Below the pieces are notes generated by a model that saw only the letters and a list, made by a program, of their open reading frames with translations, ran no database searches and had not been told where the DNA came from. A DNA stretch of 64,000 bases from Hymenobacter aerophilus DSM 13606 (GTDB lineage Bacteria; Bacteroidota; Bacteroidia; Cytophagales; Hymenobacteraceae): NCBI RefSeq assembly GCF_000382225.1, contig NZ_KB907808.1, positions 62,001 to 126,000 of the forward strand, read 5' to 3'. This document shows, piece after piece, positions 25,172 to 33,524 of this stretch (positions are counted from its first letter, which is position 1; each line of letters starts with the position of its first letter). The position numbers and the translations under genes were made by a program.

Positions 25172-26500
25172 ATGCTCGACCAGATTCAACAGTTCATCCA
25201 GGAACACGCCCTTTTCTCCCCCACCGATACGCTGCTGGTTGCCGTCAGTGGCGGGCTCGATTCGGTGGTGCTGGCCGACGTGCTCCACCGGCTGGGGCAG
25301 CCGTTTGCCATGGCCCACTGCCATTTCGGGCTGCGCGGCGAGGAGGCCGATGCCGACGAGGAGTTCGTGCGCAAACTGGCCCAGCAGTACAAGGTGCCCT
25401 ACTTCGCCGAGTTCTTCCAGACCAAAAAATTCGCCGATCAGGAAGGCATCTCGACCCAGATGGCGGCCCGGGCGCTGCGCTACGAGTGGTTCGAGCGGGT
25501 GCGCCAGCAGCAGGACTATGCCGCCATTGCCACCGCCCACCACCAGCGCGACACGGCCGAAACCATGCTGCTCAACCTCACCCACGGCACCGGGCTGGCC
25601 GGGCTGCACGGCATCCGGGCCAAAACCGGCCACCTCGTGCGCCCGCTGCTGGGCTTGAGCAAGCCCGATTTGTTCGACTACGTGGTGGAAAACCGCCTGG
25701 TGTGGCGCGAGGATGCCAGCAACGACTCGCCGGTGTACCAGCGCAACCGCCTGCGCCTGGAAGTGCTGCCGGTGCTACGCGACCTCAACCCCAGCCTCGA
25801 CCAGACCATGAGCACCACGGCCGAGCGGGTGGGCGGGGCCGAGGAAATCGTGCGCCGCTACGTGCAGGACACCGCCGCCCAGGCCCAGCGCACCGAGCCC
25901 GAAGCCACCTACCTCGATATCCGGCTGCTGCAGAACACTGCCGCCACCGCCCTGGTGCTGCACGAGCTGCTGCGGCCCTTCGGCTTCGCGTATCCGGTGG
26001 TAAAGGATATCGTGCGCAGCTTCGGGGCCGAGCCGGGTCGCCGCTTCGAGTCGCCGACGCACCTGCTGGTGAAGGACCGCGAGCAGCTCGTCATCACGCC
26101 GCGCCGGCTCAGCCAGTTCGGCACCCACCAGCTGCAGGCGGGCCAGGAGGCGCTTAAAATTGATGGGCTGCACCTGCGCACCGAGCTGCTCGAAGTGCCC
26201 GAAGACTACGCCCCGCCCCGCGGCAAAGCCTTGGCCGCCCTCGATGCCGACAAGCTGCGCTTCCCGCTCACGGTGCGCCCCTGGCAGGAAGGCGACTGGT
26301 TTATGCCCATCGGCATGAAGGGCAAAAAGCTGCTCTCCGACTTTCTCATCGACCAGAAAGTGCCCCTCAACCTCAAAGACAGCGTGTGGGTGCTGGCCAC
26401 CGCCGACGGCAAAATCGCCTGGGTTATCGGCATGCGACCGGATGAGCGGTTCAAGGTAACGGAGGAAACCGAACGGGTGCTACTGGTGCGGCGGATGTGA
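25172..26500 (+). CDS. tilS: tRNA(Ile)-lysidine synthetase
   Basis: Converts cytidine 34 of the CAU-anticodon tRNA-Ile to lysidine, allowing AUA decoding; essential in most bacteria. 442 residues from ATG 25172. The PP-loop SGGLDS (26-31) binds ATP. HCHFGLRGEEADADEEF and ATAHHQRDTAETMLLNLTHGTGLAGLHG are the conserved N-terminal blocks, and LVWREDASNDSPVYQRNRLR follows. The C-terminal TilS domain shows VRPWQEGDWFMPIGMKGKKLLSDFLIDQKVP. The last codons (TERVLLVRRM) recur in diverged form at 30546-30584. A large palindrome ends just before the start codon and could fold in the leader. Confidence 0.96.
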   Translation: MLDQIQQFIQEHALFSPTDTLLVAVSGGLDSVVLADVLHRLGQPFAMAHCHFGLRGEEADADEEFVRKLAQQYKVPYFAEFFQTKKFADQEGISTQMAARALRYEWFERVRQQQDYAAIATAHHQRDTAETMLLNLTHGTGLAGLHGIRAKTGHLVRPLLGLSKPDLFDYVVENRLVWREDASNDSPVYQRNRLRLEVLPVLRDLNPSLDQTMSTTAERVGGAEEIVRRYVQDTAAQAQRTEPEATYLDIRLLQNTAATALVLHELLRPFGFAYPVVKDIVRSFGAEPGRRFESPTHLLVKDREQLVITPRRLSQFGTHQLQAGQEALKIDGLHLRTELLEVPEDYAPPRGKALAALDADKLRFPLTVRPWQEGDWFMPIGMKGKKLLSDFLIDQKVPLNLKDSVWVLATADGKIAWVIGMRPDERFKVTEETERVLLVRRM

Positions 26501-26614
26501 AACTAAACGGTTGATGTGTATGATTTTGTCTTCATGAAAAATAGATGAAGTAAGGCTTGCTTTTCTCGCCCCCCCTATACATTTATTTCATTCATTAACC
26601 AAACCCCATTTATT

Positions 26615-26878
26615 ATGAAAAGGCTTACATTGTTGGCTGCACTGGTGTGCGGCGTATCGTTGGGATCTGCCAAAGCGGAATCATTGACCGAAGTTTCGAT
26701 TCTGACAGAGAAGACGGAAGTCGCCTCTGCGAAATTCAATAATCCGAATGTTATCCAACCATTTTTCCAACTCGACACTTATCAGTTAGAAGCATGCGGG
26801 CATAAGGAAACACTATATATGGCCACTAAAGAAGACGCAGCTGAATATCAGAGTTGGATGATATTAACTTACTGCTAG
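26615..26878 (+). CDS. Small secreted peptide/protein, 87 aa, with C-terminal Cys
   Basis: Not recognised. The ATG at 26615 opens a clear signal peptide (MKRLTLLAALVCGVSLGSAKA) with an AKA cleavage site, leaving about 66 mature residues. The mature part has a Glu/Thr/Ser-rich start and FNNPNVIQPFFQLDTYQ. It has only two cysteines, one in EACGHKE and one as the last residue (ILTYC), which could form a disulfide. AT-rich codon use matches the following GLPGLI gene and not the chromosome. A hairpin terminator follows at 26923, so it may be transcribed separately or in excess over the downstream genes. It could be a small effector or a partner of the receptor; this is inference from position only. 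Confidence 0.7.
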   Translation: MKRLTLLAALVCGVSLGSAKAESLTEVSILTEKTEVASAKFNNPNVIQPFFQLDTYQLEACGHKETLYMATKEDAAEYQSWMILTYC

Positions 26879-26922
26879 CAAATTCTGTTGCAGATACAGT
26901 TGCAGATACAATAGAATTTACT

Positions 26923-26968
26923 AACTGACAATTAGCCTATCTCACTGGCTGATTGTCAGTTGCTTTTT
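26923..26968 (+). terminator. Hairpin terminator after the small secreted-peptide gene
   Basis: Stem AACTGACAATTAGCC / GGCTGATTGTCAGTT (one G-T pair) followed by GCTTTTTAA. It lies 45 bases after the stop and 17 bases before the GLPGLI start. Confidence 0.8.
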
Positions 26969-26984
26969 AACCAGCATTCATAAC

Positions 26985-27794
26985 ATGAAAAGATCTACAT
27001 TAATATTCGTCCTCACCTTTGTAGTTATTCCCTTTTCTTTCGCCCAAATTAAACCGTTTGAGGAAAAAAACACATTCATTACGTGCACTTATAGACTAAC
27101 TTATAAGCCAGACTCCTTAAGTAAGGATAAAAAGTCGGAACTAATGATCCTTACTATTGGGAATAATTTATCAAAATTTGAAAGTCAATATTCTCAAAAA
27201 TCAGATTCTATAATAGCAAGCCCCTCATTCAATCAATCTTCAATAGATCTATTATCCACTTATATTAAAACTGATTTTACATATCAAATATATAAATTAT
27301 ATCCACAAAAGGTTATAAAATATTATGATAAGTTGGGTCAAAAATTATATCAGGTAAATCAAAATTATAATAGCACAACATGGCAGCTTACCGCTACTAC
27401 TAAGCCATTTGCTGGTTATACCTGTCGAAAAGCAACTACTTTATTTGCAGGCAGAAAGTGGGAGGCCTGGTTTACAACCGAAGTTCCTGTTTCGGATGGC
27501 CCTTATAAGTTCATGGGCCTACCCGGATTGATTATAGAAATATATGATATTGACAAAGATTATAACTTTTCCTTACTCCAACTAAAGAAGACCACTAGTC
27601 TAAATACCATAAAATTACCAAATAATACTCCAACAACTGATCAAAGTAGCTACAACAAGGGCAAAGCTGATTACAGACTCCAAGGAGTGACTAAAGTAGC
27701 TACTAATGGCAACTCACCTGAAGTTGCTCGCCAGCTTATTGAAAACTATAAGTTAAAACAGCTACATAAGAATAACCCCTTAGAGATTAAATAG
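26985..27794 (+). CDS. GLPGLI family exported protein
   Basis: 269 residues with a signal peptide ending VIPFSFAQIK. The family name motif is present in YKFMGLPGLIIEIYDIDKDYNF, preceded by the conserved TTKPFAGYTCRKATTLFAGRKWEAWFTTEVPVSDGP segment (Cys, W.AWFT, P.S.GP). GLPGLI proteins are confined to Bacteroidota and are usually encoded next to a TonB-dependent-receptor-like gene, as here; their function is unknown. The gene is far more AT-rich than the chromosome, with AT-ending codons throughout, a strong sign of acquisition from an AT-rich relative. The gap to the receptor gene is 67 bases and holds no terminator, so the two are probably cotranscribed. Confidence 0.92.
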   Translation: MKRSTLIFVLTFVVIPFSFAQIKPFEEKNTFITCTYRLTYKPDSLSKDKKSELMILTIGNNLSKFESQYSQKSDSIIASPSFNQSSIDLLSTYIKTDFTYQIYKLYPQKVIKYYDKLGQKLYQVNQNYNSTTWQLTATTKPFAGYTCRKATTLFAGRKWEAWFTTEVPVSDGPYKFMGLPGLIIEIYDIDKDYNFSLLQLKKTTSLNTIKLPNNTPTTDQSSYNKGKADYRLQGVTKVATNGNSPEVARQLIENYKLKQLHKNNPLEIK

Positions 27795-27861
27795 CCATAT
27801 TTTTTTACTAAATATTTCAATATCATTTTTCACATTCTTTATATATATATCATATGCAATA

Positions 27862-30537
27862 ATGAAGCGGCGAGCTATCGGTTTTTTACCCCTTTTCTTG
27901 GCACTGTACCACTTGTCCGTTGCTCAAACTACCTTAATCGGGCAGGTTCGCACGGACCAAAATGAGGCGTTGCCTGGTGCGTTAATTGAGGTGCAGGCTG
28001 CCCAACAACCGGACATCTCATCTATAGCGGTGGCCGATGAGAATGGTCGGTTTTCTCTGCAACTGACATGGCCAGTAGATTCGCTCGTGCTCAGCGCCCG
28101 CGCCCTGGGCTTTAGCGAGCAGGTGCGCCGGCTGGCCAACCGCAGCCAGAGCGTGCGCCTGACGCTGGCCGTGAGCCTGACCCCGCTCAAGGAAGTCACC
28201 ATCAAGTCCCCGCCCATCCGGCGCGAGGGCGATACGCTGAGCTACCGCGTCTCGGCCTTCACCGACAAAAAGGACCGCGTGATTGCCGACGTGCTGCGCA
28301 AGCTGCCTGGTGTGGAGGTAGAGGCCGACGGGCGCATTCTCTACGAGGGCCGGCCCATCCAGAAGTTCTACATCAACGGGGCCGACCTGCTGGAAAACCG
28401 CTACAACCTGGCCAGCAGCAACCTGCCCGCCGATGCCGTGCGCGATGTGCAGGTGCTCAAGCGCCACCAGCCCGTGAAGGCCCTGCGGGGCGTGCAGCCC
28501 ACCGAGCAGGCCTCGCTGAACCTGGAGCTGAAGAAGAAGGTAACCGCCACCGGCCAGGCCCGGCTGGGCGCGGGCGGCACCCCGGCGCTGTGGAACGCCA
28601 ACCTCACGCCCATGCTCTTCACGCCCCGCCAGCAGCTCATCGACAGCTACCAGACCAACAACACCGGCCAGGACGTGGCCGCCGAGCTGAAACCGCTGGG
28701 CCTGGGCGACTTCCAGCGGCTGCAGGAGCCCGCTACCAAGCCCGAGCTTACCGGAATTCAGGGCCTGGGCGCGCCGCCGCTGGCCGCCGGGCGCTACCTC
28801 TTCAACCGGGCCCACCTGCTGAGCGCCAACCACCTGCTGCCCTTCAGCAAAGAGGCCCAGCTGCGCATCAACGCCTCGTTTCTGCACGACCGCCAGACCT
28901 ACACCGGCCGCACCCGCACCCGCTTCACGCTGCCTGATGCCCCAGCCGTGACTCTGCTCGAAGAAAAAAATAACACGCTCTATATAAACCAGCTGACCAC
29001 CGACCTGGCCTACGTGCGCAACGTGAAGCGCTACTACCTCAAAAACACGCTCAGCGCCGCCGGTAGCTGGGAGGCTCAGGACGGGCGCATCCAGCGCAAT
29101 AGCGTCCCCGAGCAGCCGGTGGTGCAGCGGGCCACCAACCCGGCCTATTCGCTCACGAACCGCCTGGGGCTGGTGCGGCCCGCCGGGGGGCAGCGGGTGG
29201 TGCAAGTGAATTCGGTGCTTACGCTCGCGGCCACGCCCCAGCAGCTGAGCGTGAGCCCCGGCCCGCTGCCGGCGCTGCTGGGGCGTGGTGGGCTGGGCTC
29301 CTACGACCAGGCCCGCCAGCAGGCCCGCGCCGAAAGCTTCTACACGGCCAACTCGGTGGCCTACATCACGGGCCGCCAGCACTGGCACTACACCTACTCG
29401 GCCGGTTTCAGCCTGCAAACCCAGGGCCTCCGCTCGGAACTCACACCGCTGCCGGTCGGCCCCGCGCCCGAGGGGGCCGATACGCTGCGCAACCGCCTGC
29501 GGGCCGCCCAGGGCCGCTACTACGTGCAGGCCGGTATCGACTATAAAACCGACCGCTGGCACCTGGAGCTGGAGGCCCCGCTAAGCTACCGCACCTTTTC
29601 GGCCACCGATACGCCCCTGGGGGCCCGCCAGCAGCGGCGCTACCTCACGCCCGAGCCCCAGCTGTCGGGCCGGTACGAGCTGAGCGGGCTGTGGCACGCC
29701 ACGGCCGGGGCGGGCTTCCGCAACGAGCTGGGCAACGTGCAGCAGCTTTACTATGGCTACCTGCTGCGCGATTACCGCACCTTGCAGCGCAACGCGGCCC
29801 CCCTCACGCAAACCCGCACCTGGAGCGCCAATGGCGGGCTGGTGTACGAAAACCCGCTCACCGCCTGGTTCTACCGGGCCAGCTACAGCTTCAGCACCGC
29901 CGCCCGCAACCAGCTGGCCAGCACCCGCGTGCGGCCCGATGGCACCCTGACCACCGTGGCCGTGGCCGAGTTCAACCGCGGCCAGAACCAGTCGGTAAAC
30001 CTCAATGCCAGCAAGTTCGTGAGTGACTGGAAGTTGAGCCTGGGCCTGCAGCTCAATGGCAGTTTCAGCCGCCAGCCGCTGCTGCTCAACCAAACCCTCA
30101 CCACGGCCCGCAACCAAACCGGCACGGCCCGCCTCAAGGCCAACCTGAACCCGTTTGACTGGGGCGGACTGGAATACTCGGCGGCCCTTACGGCGCTCCG
30201 CAGCCGGGTAGGAGCCGATAGCTATTCTCCTGCCACCACATTGCAGGAGCAGCGGCTGGCCCTGGCCTGGTACCCCGCCGAGCGCCACACAGTGCAGCTC
30301 TCGGCCGATTATTACCGCAACGCCGGCTTGGGCCGGGCCGTCAGCAGCACGTTTGTCGATGCCACCTACCGCTACACGCTGCCCACGGCCCGCAAAATCG
30401 ACGTAGAGTTCAAAGCAATCAACTTACTAGACACCCGGCGTTACCAGACCGCTTTCCTGAACGGCTTCGTGCTGGTGCAGAACGAGTACGAGCTGCGCCC
30501 CCGGCAGGCGCTGGTGTCGGTGCGGATGTCGTTTTGA
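27862..30537 (+). CDS. TonB-dependent receptor-like outer-membrane protein with CarboxypepD domain
   Basis: 891 residues: signal peptide (...LYHLSVAQTT), CarboxypepD_reg-like domain (about 22-105), TonB plug-like region (about 115-225, with VIADVLRKLPGVEVEADGRI and FYINGADLLENRYNLA), then a long beta-barrel rich in aromatic, alternating segments. The last residues RQALVSVRMSF end in Phe, the outer-membrane-insertion signal. It is the expected partner of the GLPGLI protein. Composition shifts inside the gene: the first roughly 200 bases are intermediate and then it becomes as GC-rich as the chromosome, suggesting a mosaic junction near 28080. The stop at 30535-30537 lies just before the duplicated tilS tail. 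Ligand unknown. Confidence 0.87.
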   Translation: MKRRAIGFLPLFLALYHLSVAQTTLIGQVRTDQNEALPGALIEVQAAQQPDISSIAVADENGRFSLQLTWPVDSLVLSARALGFSEQVRRLANRSQSVRLTLAVSLTPLKEVTIKSPPIRREGDTLSYRVSAFTDKKDRVIADVLRKLPGVEVEADGRILYEGRPIQKFYINGADLLENRYNLASSNLPADAVRDVQVLKRHQPVKALRGVQPTEQASLNLELKKKVTATGQARLGAGGTPALWNANLTPMLFTPRQQLIDSYQTNNTGQDVAAELKPLGLGDFQRLQEPATKPELTGIQGLGAPPLAAGRYLFNRAHLLSANHLLPFSKEAQLRINASFLHDRQTYTGRTRTRFTLPDAPAVTLLEEKNNTLYINQLTTDLAYVRNVKRYYLKNTLSAAGSWEAQDGRIQRNSVPEQPVVQRATNPAYSLTNRLGLVRPAGGQRVVQVNSVLTLAATPQQLSVSPGPLPALLGRGGLGSYDQARQQARAESFYTANSVAYITGRQHWHYTYSAGFSLQTQGLRSELTPLPVGPAPEGADTLRNRLRAAQGRYYVQAGIDYKTDRWHLELEAPLSYRTFSATDTPLGARQQRRYLTPEPQLSGRYELSGLWHATAGAGFRNELGNVQQLYYGYLLRDYRTLQRNAAPLTQTRTWSANGGLVYENPLTAWFYRASYSFSTAARNQLASTRVRPDGTLTTVAVAEFNRGQNQSVNLNASKFVSDWKLSLGLQLNGSFSRQPLLLNQTLTTARNQTGTARLKANLNPFDWGGLEYSAALTALRSRVGADSYSPATTLQEQRLALAWYPAERHTVQLSADYYRNAGLGRAVSSTFVDATYRYTLPTARKIDVEFKAINLLDTRRYQTAFLNGFVLVQNEYELRPRQALVSVRMSF

Positions 30538-30539
30538 GC

Positions 30540-30584
30540 AACGTTGAGGCCACCGAGCGGGTGCTGGTAGTGCGGCAGATGTGA
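30540..30584 (+). pseudogene. Diverged remnant of the tilS 3' end
   Basis: Bases 30546-30584 read in frame E-A-T-E-R-V-L-V-V-R-Q-M-stop. The real tilS end at 26462-26500 reads E-E-T-E-R-V-L-L-V-R-R-M-stop; I count 32 of 39 identical bases. No start or upstream tilS sequence accompanies it. It looks like the old tilS end left behind when the module at 26501-30545 entered with its own tilS end. Confidence 0.85.
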
Positions 30585-30741
30585 GGTTGGAGAAGTAAAT
30601 CACGTCATACTTGAGTCCGTAACGGAGCAGCCGGAGTTTGTAAGTTGCCACACAAGACACTTGTTGCCCGGAGGCTGGCTCTATGCAACTACCTAAGGTG
30701 TTAGAGTCTCTTGGTCATCAACAAGCTCTCACCCAACCTAA

Positions 30742-31221
30742 ATGCTGATGCGGAAATTATTGATCCTGCTAGCTGGCAGCTCAGTGATGTGCGGTTGCGG
30801 AGAAAAATGCGAAGGGCCGCCCAATGCCTACGAAACGGGCGTCACGCTTCGCCTCTTACGTTCTGCCGATAACAGCTCCTTGTTTCTGCCGGGTACCGGC
30901 TACTATCCTGACTCATTGCAGCTAACCGACCAGAATGGGCAAGTCTTGCCCCTGGCTCTCCCTTCGTTTCCGCGCGCCGCGGAGGTAAATTTTTTGCTGC
31001 TTCAGACGAGTGACAGGTCGGCGCTTTCTCAGCGTCTCAGCCGCACGTATTACCTACGGTTTTCTGCCACCGACCAAGACACCATCCAGTCGGAATACGA
31101 GTTATTTAACAATGACTGCAACCGGCCAGAGTTTAGCACACTAAAAGTCTTTTATAACGGCCGCCTGCTATATGAAGGTGGCCATTCTTATGGCCTGGAA
31201 GCCATAATTTATAAGCCGTAA
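30742..31221 (+). CDS. Hypothetical lipoprotein, 159 aa
   Basis: Family not recognised. From ATG 30742 (or 30748) the N-terminus MLMRKLLILLAGSSVMCGCG is a lipoprotein signal with Cys at about 17 or 19. The mature protein begins with a further Cys in EKCEGPP and has another in FNNDCNRPEF. Beta-strand-like segments dominate (VTLRLLRSADNSSLFLPG, TYYLRFSATDQDTIQSEYELF, STLKVFYNGRLLYEGG). This is a common Bacteroidota type of small surface or periplasmic lipoprotein. Composition is less GC-rich than the flanking mdh. It stands alone between the tilS remnant and mdh. Confidence 0.75.
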   Translation: MLMRKLLILLAGSSVMCGCGEKCEGPPNAYETGVTLRLLRSADNSSLFLPGTGYYPDSLQLTDQNGQVLPLALPSFPRAAEVNFLLLQTSDRSALSQRLSRTYYLRFSATDQDTIQSEYELFNNDCNRPEFSTLKVFYNGRLLYEGGHSYGLEAIIYKP

Positions 31222-31311
31222 CCTTGATTACTACGGTTTCTCTTACCGGGTCTCGCATCTAAGCCGTAGCTTTACGCGCATCCCAATATTCACACCCAAT
31301 TCCACCAATCC

Positions 31312-32247
31312 ATGAAAGTTACCGTAGTTGGAGCCGGCAATGTCGGCGCGACCTGCGCCGATGTACTGGCCACCCGCGAAATTGCCAACGAGATTGTACT
31401 GGTTGACATCAAGGAAGGCTTTGCCGAAGGCAAAGCCCTCGATATCTGGCAGAAAGCCCCCATTATCGGCTACGATTCGCGCACCGTGGGCGTAACCAAC
31501 GACTACGCCCGCACGGCCGGTTCGGAGGTCGTGGTGATTACCTCGGGCCTGCCCCGCAAGCCCGGCATGAGCCGCGACGACCTGATTTCGACCAACGCCG
31601 GCATCGTGAAATCGGTGACCGAGCAGGTGGTGAAGCACTCGCCCGACGCCATCATCATCATCGTCAGCAACCCGCTCGACGTGATGACCTACCAGGCGCA
31701 CCTGACCTCCGGCCTCGACCGCACCAAGGTGTTCGGCATGGCCGGTATCCTCGACACGGCCCGCTACCGCGCTTTCCTGGCTGAGGCGCTCAACGTGAGC
31801 CCCAAAGACATTCAGGCGGTGCTCATGGGCGGCCACGGCGACACCATGGTGCCCCTGCCCCGCTACACCACCGTGGGCGGCATTCCGGTAACCGAGCTTA
31901 TCGGTAAAGAGGAGCTTGATGCCATCGTGCAGCGCACCGCCGTCGGTGGTGGCGAGCTGGTAAAGCTGATGGGTACCTCGGCCTGGTACGCGCCCGGCGC
32001 GGCCGCGGCCCAGATGGTGGAAGCCATTGTGCGCGACCAGCGCCGCGTGTTCCCCGTGTGCGTGAAGCTCGAAGGCGAGTACGGCATGGACGGCGTTTAC
32101 CTCGGCGCCCCCGTTATCCTGGGTAAAAACGGCATCGAGAAAGTCATCGAACTCCAGCTCAACGACGACGAGAAGGCCCTGCTCGAAACCTCGCGCGGCC
32201 ACGTGAAAGAGGTAATGGACGCCCTCGACAAGATGAACAACGCTTAG
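31312..32247 (+). CDS. mdh: Malate dehydrogenase (NAD-dependent, lactate dehydrogenase-like type)
   Basis: Interconverts malate and oxaloacetate in the TCA cycle. 311 residues, typical for the LDH-like MDH type. VTVVGAGNVGATCADVLA (about 3-20) is the NAD fold. ITSGLPRKPGMSRDDL carries substrate Arg residues, with Arg at the specificity position in place of the Gln of lactate dehydrogenases. IIIVSNPLDVMTY and GGHGDTMVPLPRYTTVGGIPV (catalytic His) follow. A near-consensus -7 box TAGCTTTA lies at 31267-31274. A strong terminator follows. Confidence 0.97.
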   Translation: MKVTVVGAGNVGATCADVLATREIANEIVLVDIKEGFAEGKALDIWQKAPIIGYDSRTVGVTNDYARTAGSEVVVITSGLPRKPGMSRDDLISTNAGIVKSVTEQVVKHSPDAIIIIVSNPLDVMTYQAHLTSGLDRTKVFGMAGILDTARYRAFLAEALNVSPKDIQAVLMGGHGDTMVPLPRYTTVGGIPVTELIGKEELDAIVQRTAVGGGELVKLMGTSAWYAPGAAAAQMVEAIVRDQRRVFPVCVKLEGEYGMDGVYLGAPVILGKNGIEKVIELQLNDDEKALLETSRGHVKEVMDALDKMNNA

Positions 32248-32297
32248 AGCTTAGAGCTTAGAGCTTAGAAGTGTATTGGATTGTTGACTATCCTGTT

Positions 32298-32346
32298 AAG
32301 CCAAACGGCCGCCCTGCACGATGCAGGGCGGCCGTTTGGCTTTTTC
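32298..32346 (+). terminator. Intrinsic terminator of mdh
   Basis: Stem AAGCCAAACGGCCGCCCTGCA / TGCAGGGCGGCCGTTTGGCTT is perfectly paired and followed by TTTTTC. A short tandem tract (AGCTTAGAG, three copies) precedes it at 32246-32270. Confidence 0.9.
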
Positions 32347-32485
32347 AGTGCGGGGTCGGCGGCAGTTGTTTTCAACTAAAACCGGGGCTGCTGTCAACCC
32401 AGAAACCTATGAGTGTACAGCCAATCAGTCCAAATCCGCTGCCAGAACGAATCTGGGTTATCCAATCATCTGCAACATCTGTGAT

Positions 32486-33406
32486 TTATTGCTGACTGGC
32501 TTTGAAGAGCTTCTGCTTTTCCTCCTTGGAAAGGCTTTCGTAGCCGGAGTGGGAGATTTTATCGAGGATGAGGTCGATTTCGTCTTCGCCGGGCAGGGCG
32601 GTGCTGGCTTTACGGCTGGCGGTGGCAGATGAACCTTTCGTGGAGGAAACGGAGGCCGGGGCCGGATTGCGGTGCGTAACGCGCAGGTTGGAGCGGCGGG
32701 CGAACACCCGGCTCACCCAGTCGCCGACGGCCTGCACGGGGCGGCCCAGGTCGCGGCCGGCGCGCAGCTGCTTGATGAAGATGTAGCCCAACAGCGCCCC
32801 GCCAATGTGGGCAATGCCGCCGCCGGGGTTGCCCTGGTTGATGGCCAGTACCGACAGCACAATAACCACGGCGGCAATGTACTTGATGCGCACCGGCCCC
32901 AGTAGAATCAGGTTGAACTGGTACTCGGGCATGAGCGTGGCAGCGGCCATAATGATGGCCGTAACGCCCGCCGAGGCGCCCACCAGCGGAATGCCCAGCG
33001 CCGGCCGCAACGCCGGAATCAGATTGTAGGAAAGAATAAAGAACAGCGCCCCGGCCAGCGCGCCCAGAATATACACGCTCACCAGGCGCCGGTCGCCGAG
33101 GTACTCGCGCACCAGCGCTCCGAACCAGTACAGGTTTATCAGGTTGAAGAGGATGTGCAGAAAGCCTTCGTGGGTGAAGGCGTAGGTGAGCACCGTCCAG
33201 GGGTGGCGCAGCAGGCCCGGCAGGTCGGAGGGCAGCTGGAACTGGCGTATGAGGTTGGGGTAGTACTGCGCGTAAGTGCCCGTCAGCTTCATAATGGCCT
33301 CCGTGAACACCAGAAACACGAACACCAGCACGTTGATGAGCAGGAGTTGATTCAGGGCATTGTCGCGGCGGCTGAACGCGGTGCGGATATCGTTGAAAAC
33401 ACTCAT
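32486..33406 (-). CDS. Rhomboid family intramembrane serine protease (1)
   Basis: 306 residues; six membrane segments in residues 20-215 and a cytoplasmic tail of about 85 residues rich in Ser, Thr and Lys. The catalytic serine is Ser145 in GIPLVGASAGVTA and the catalytic histidine His200 in GIAHIGGALLG. HEGFLHILFNLINLYWFG is the usual rhomboid block with helix-2 His and Asn. Substrates are unknown. It lies directly downstream of a second rhomboid gene on the same strand (118-base gap). The tail has no known domain that I can see. Confidence 0.93.
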   Translation of the reverse strand: MSVFNDIRTAFSRRDNALNQLLLINVLVFVFLVFTEAIMKLTGTYAQYYPNLIRQFQLPSDLPGLLRHPWTVLTYAFTHEGFLHILFNLINLYWFGALVREYLGDRRLVSVYILGALAGALFFILSYNLIPALRPALGIPLVGASAGVTAIIMAAATLMPEYQFNLILLGPVRIKYIAAVVIVLSVLAINQGNPGGGIAHIGGALLGYIFIKQLRAGRDLGRPVQAVGDWVSRVFARRSNLRVTHRNPAPASVSSTKGSSATASRKASTALPGEDEIDLILDKISHSGYESLSKEEKQKLFKASQQ

Positions 33407-33524
33407 TTCGTCGTTCGTTTCTCGTGGTTCGTTTCCCGCTGCCGGTGGCGCGTTGGTGGTTGCTGCTTTATGCTGAATCCTCTAAACAACGAAAAGCAGA
33501 AAACGAGCACCGGAAAGCGAAATA

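Larger units (their letters stand above)
26501..30545 (+). other. Accessory insertion between tilS and a second tilS 3' end
   Basis: The stretch carries a secreted-peptide gene, a GLPGLI gene and a TonB-dependent receptor gene, all on the + strand. The first 1.4 kb is strikingly AT-rich: bases 27241-27300 contain 10 G/C of 60, against 38 of 60 at 28321-28380. The right border is a diverged duplicate of the tilS stop region. No integrase, transposase or tRNA is present, so homologous recombination at the tilS end is the likeliest route. Confidence 0.7.
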
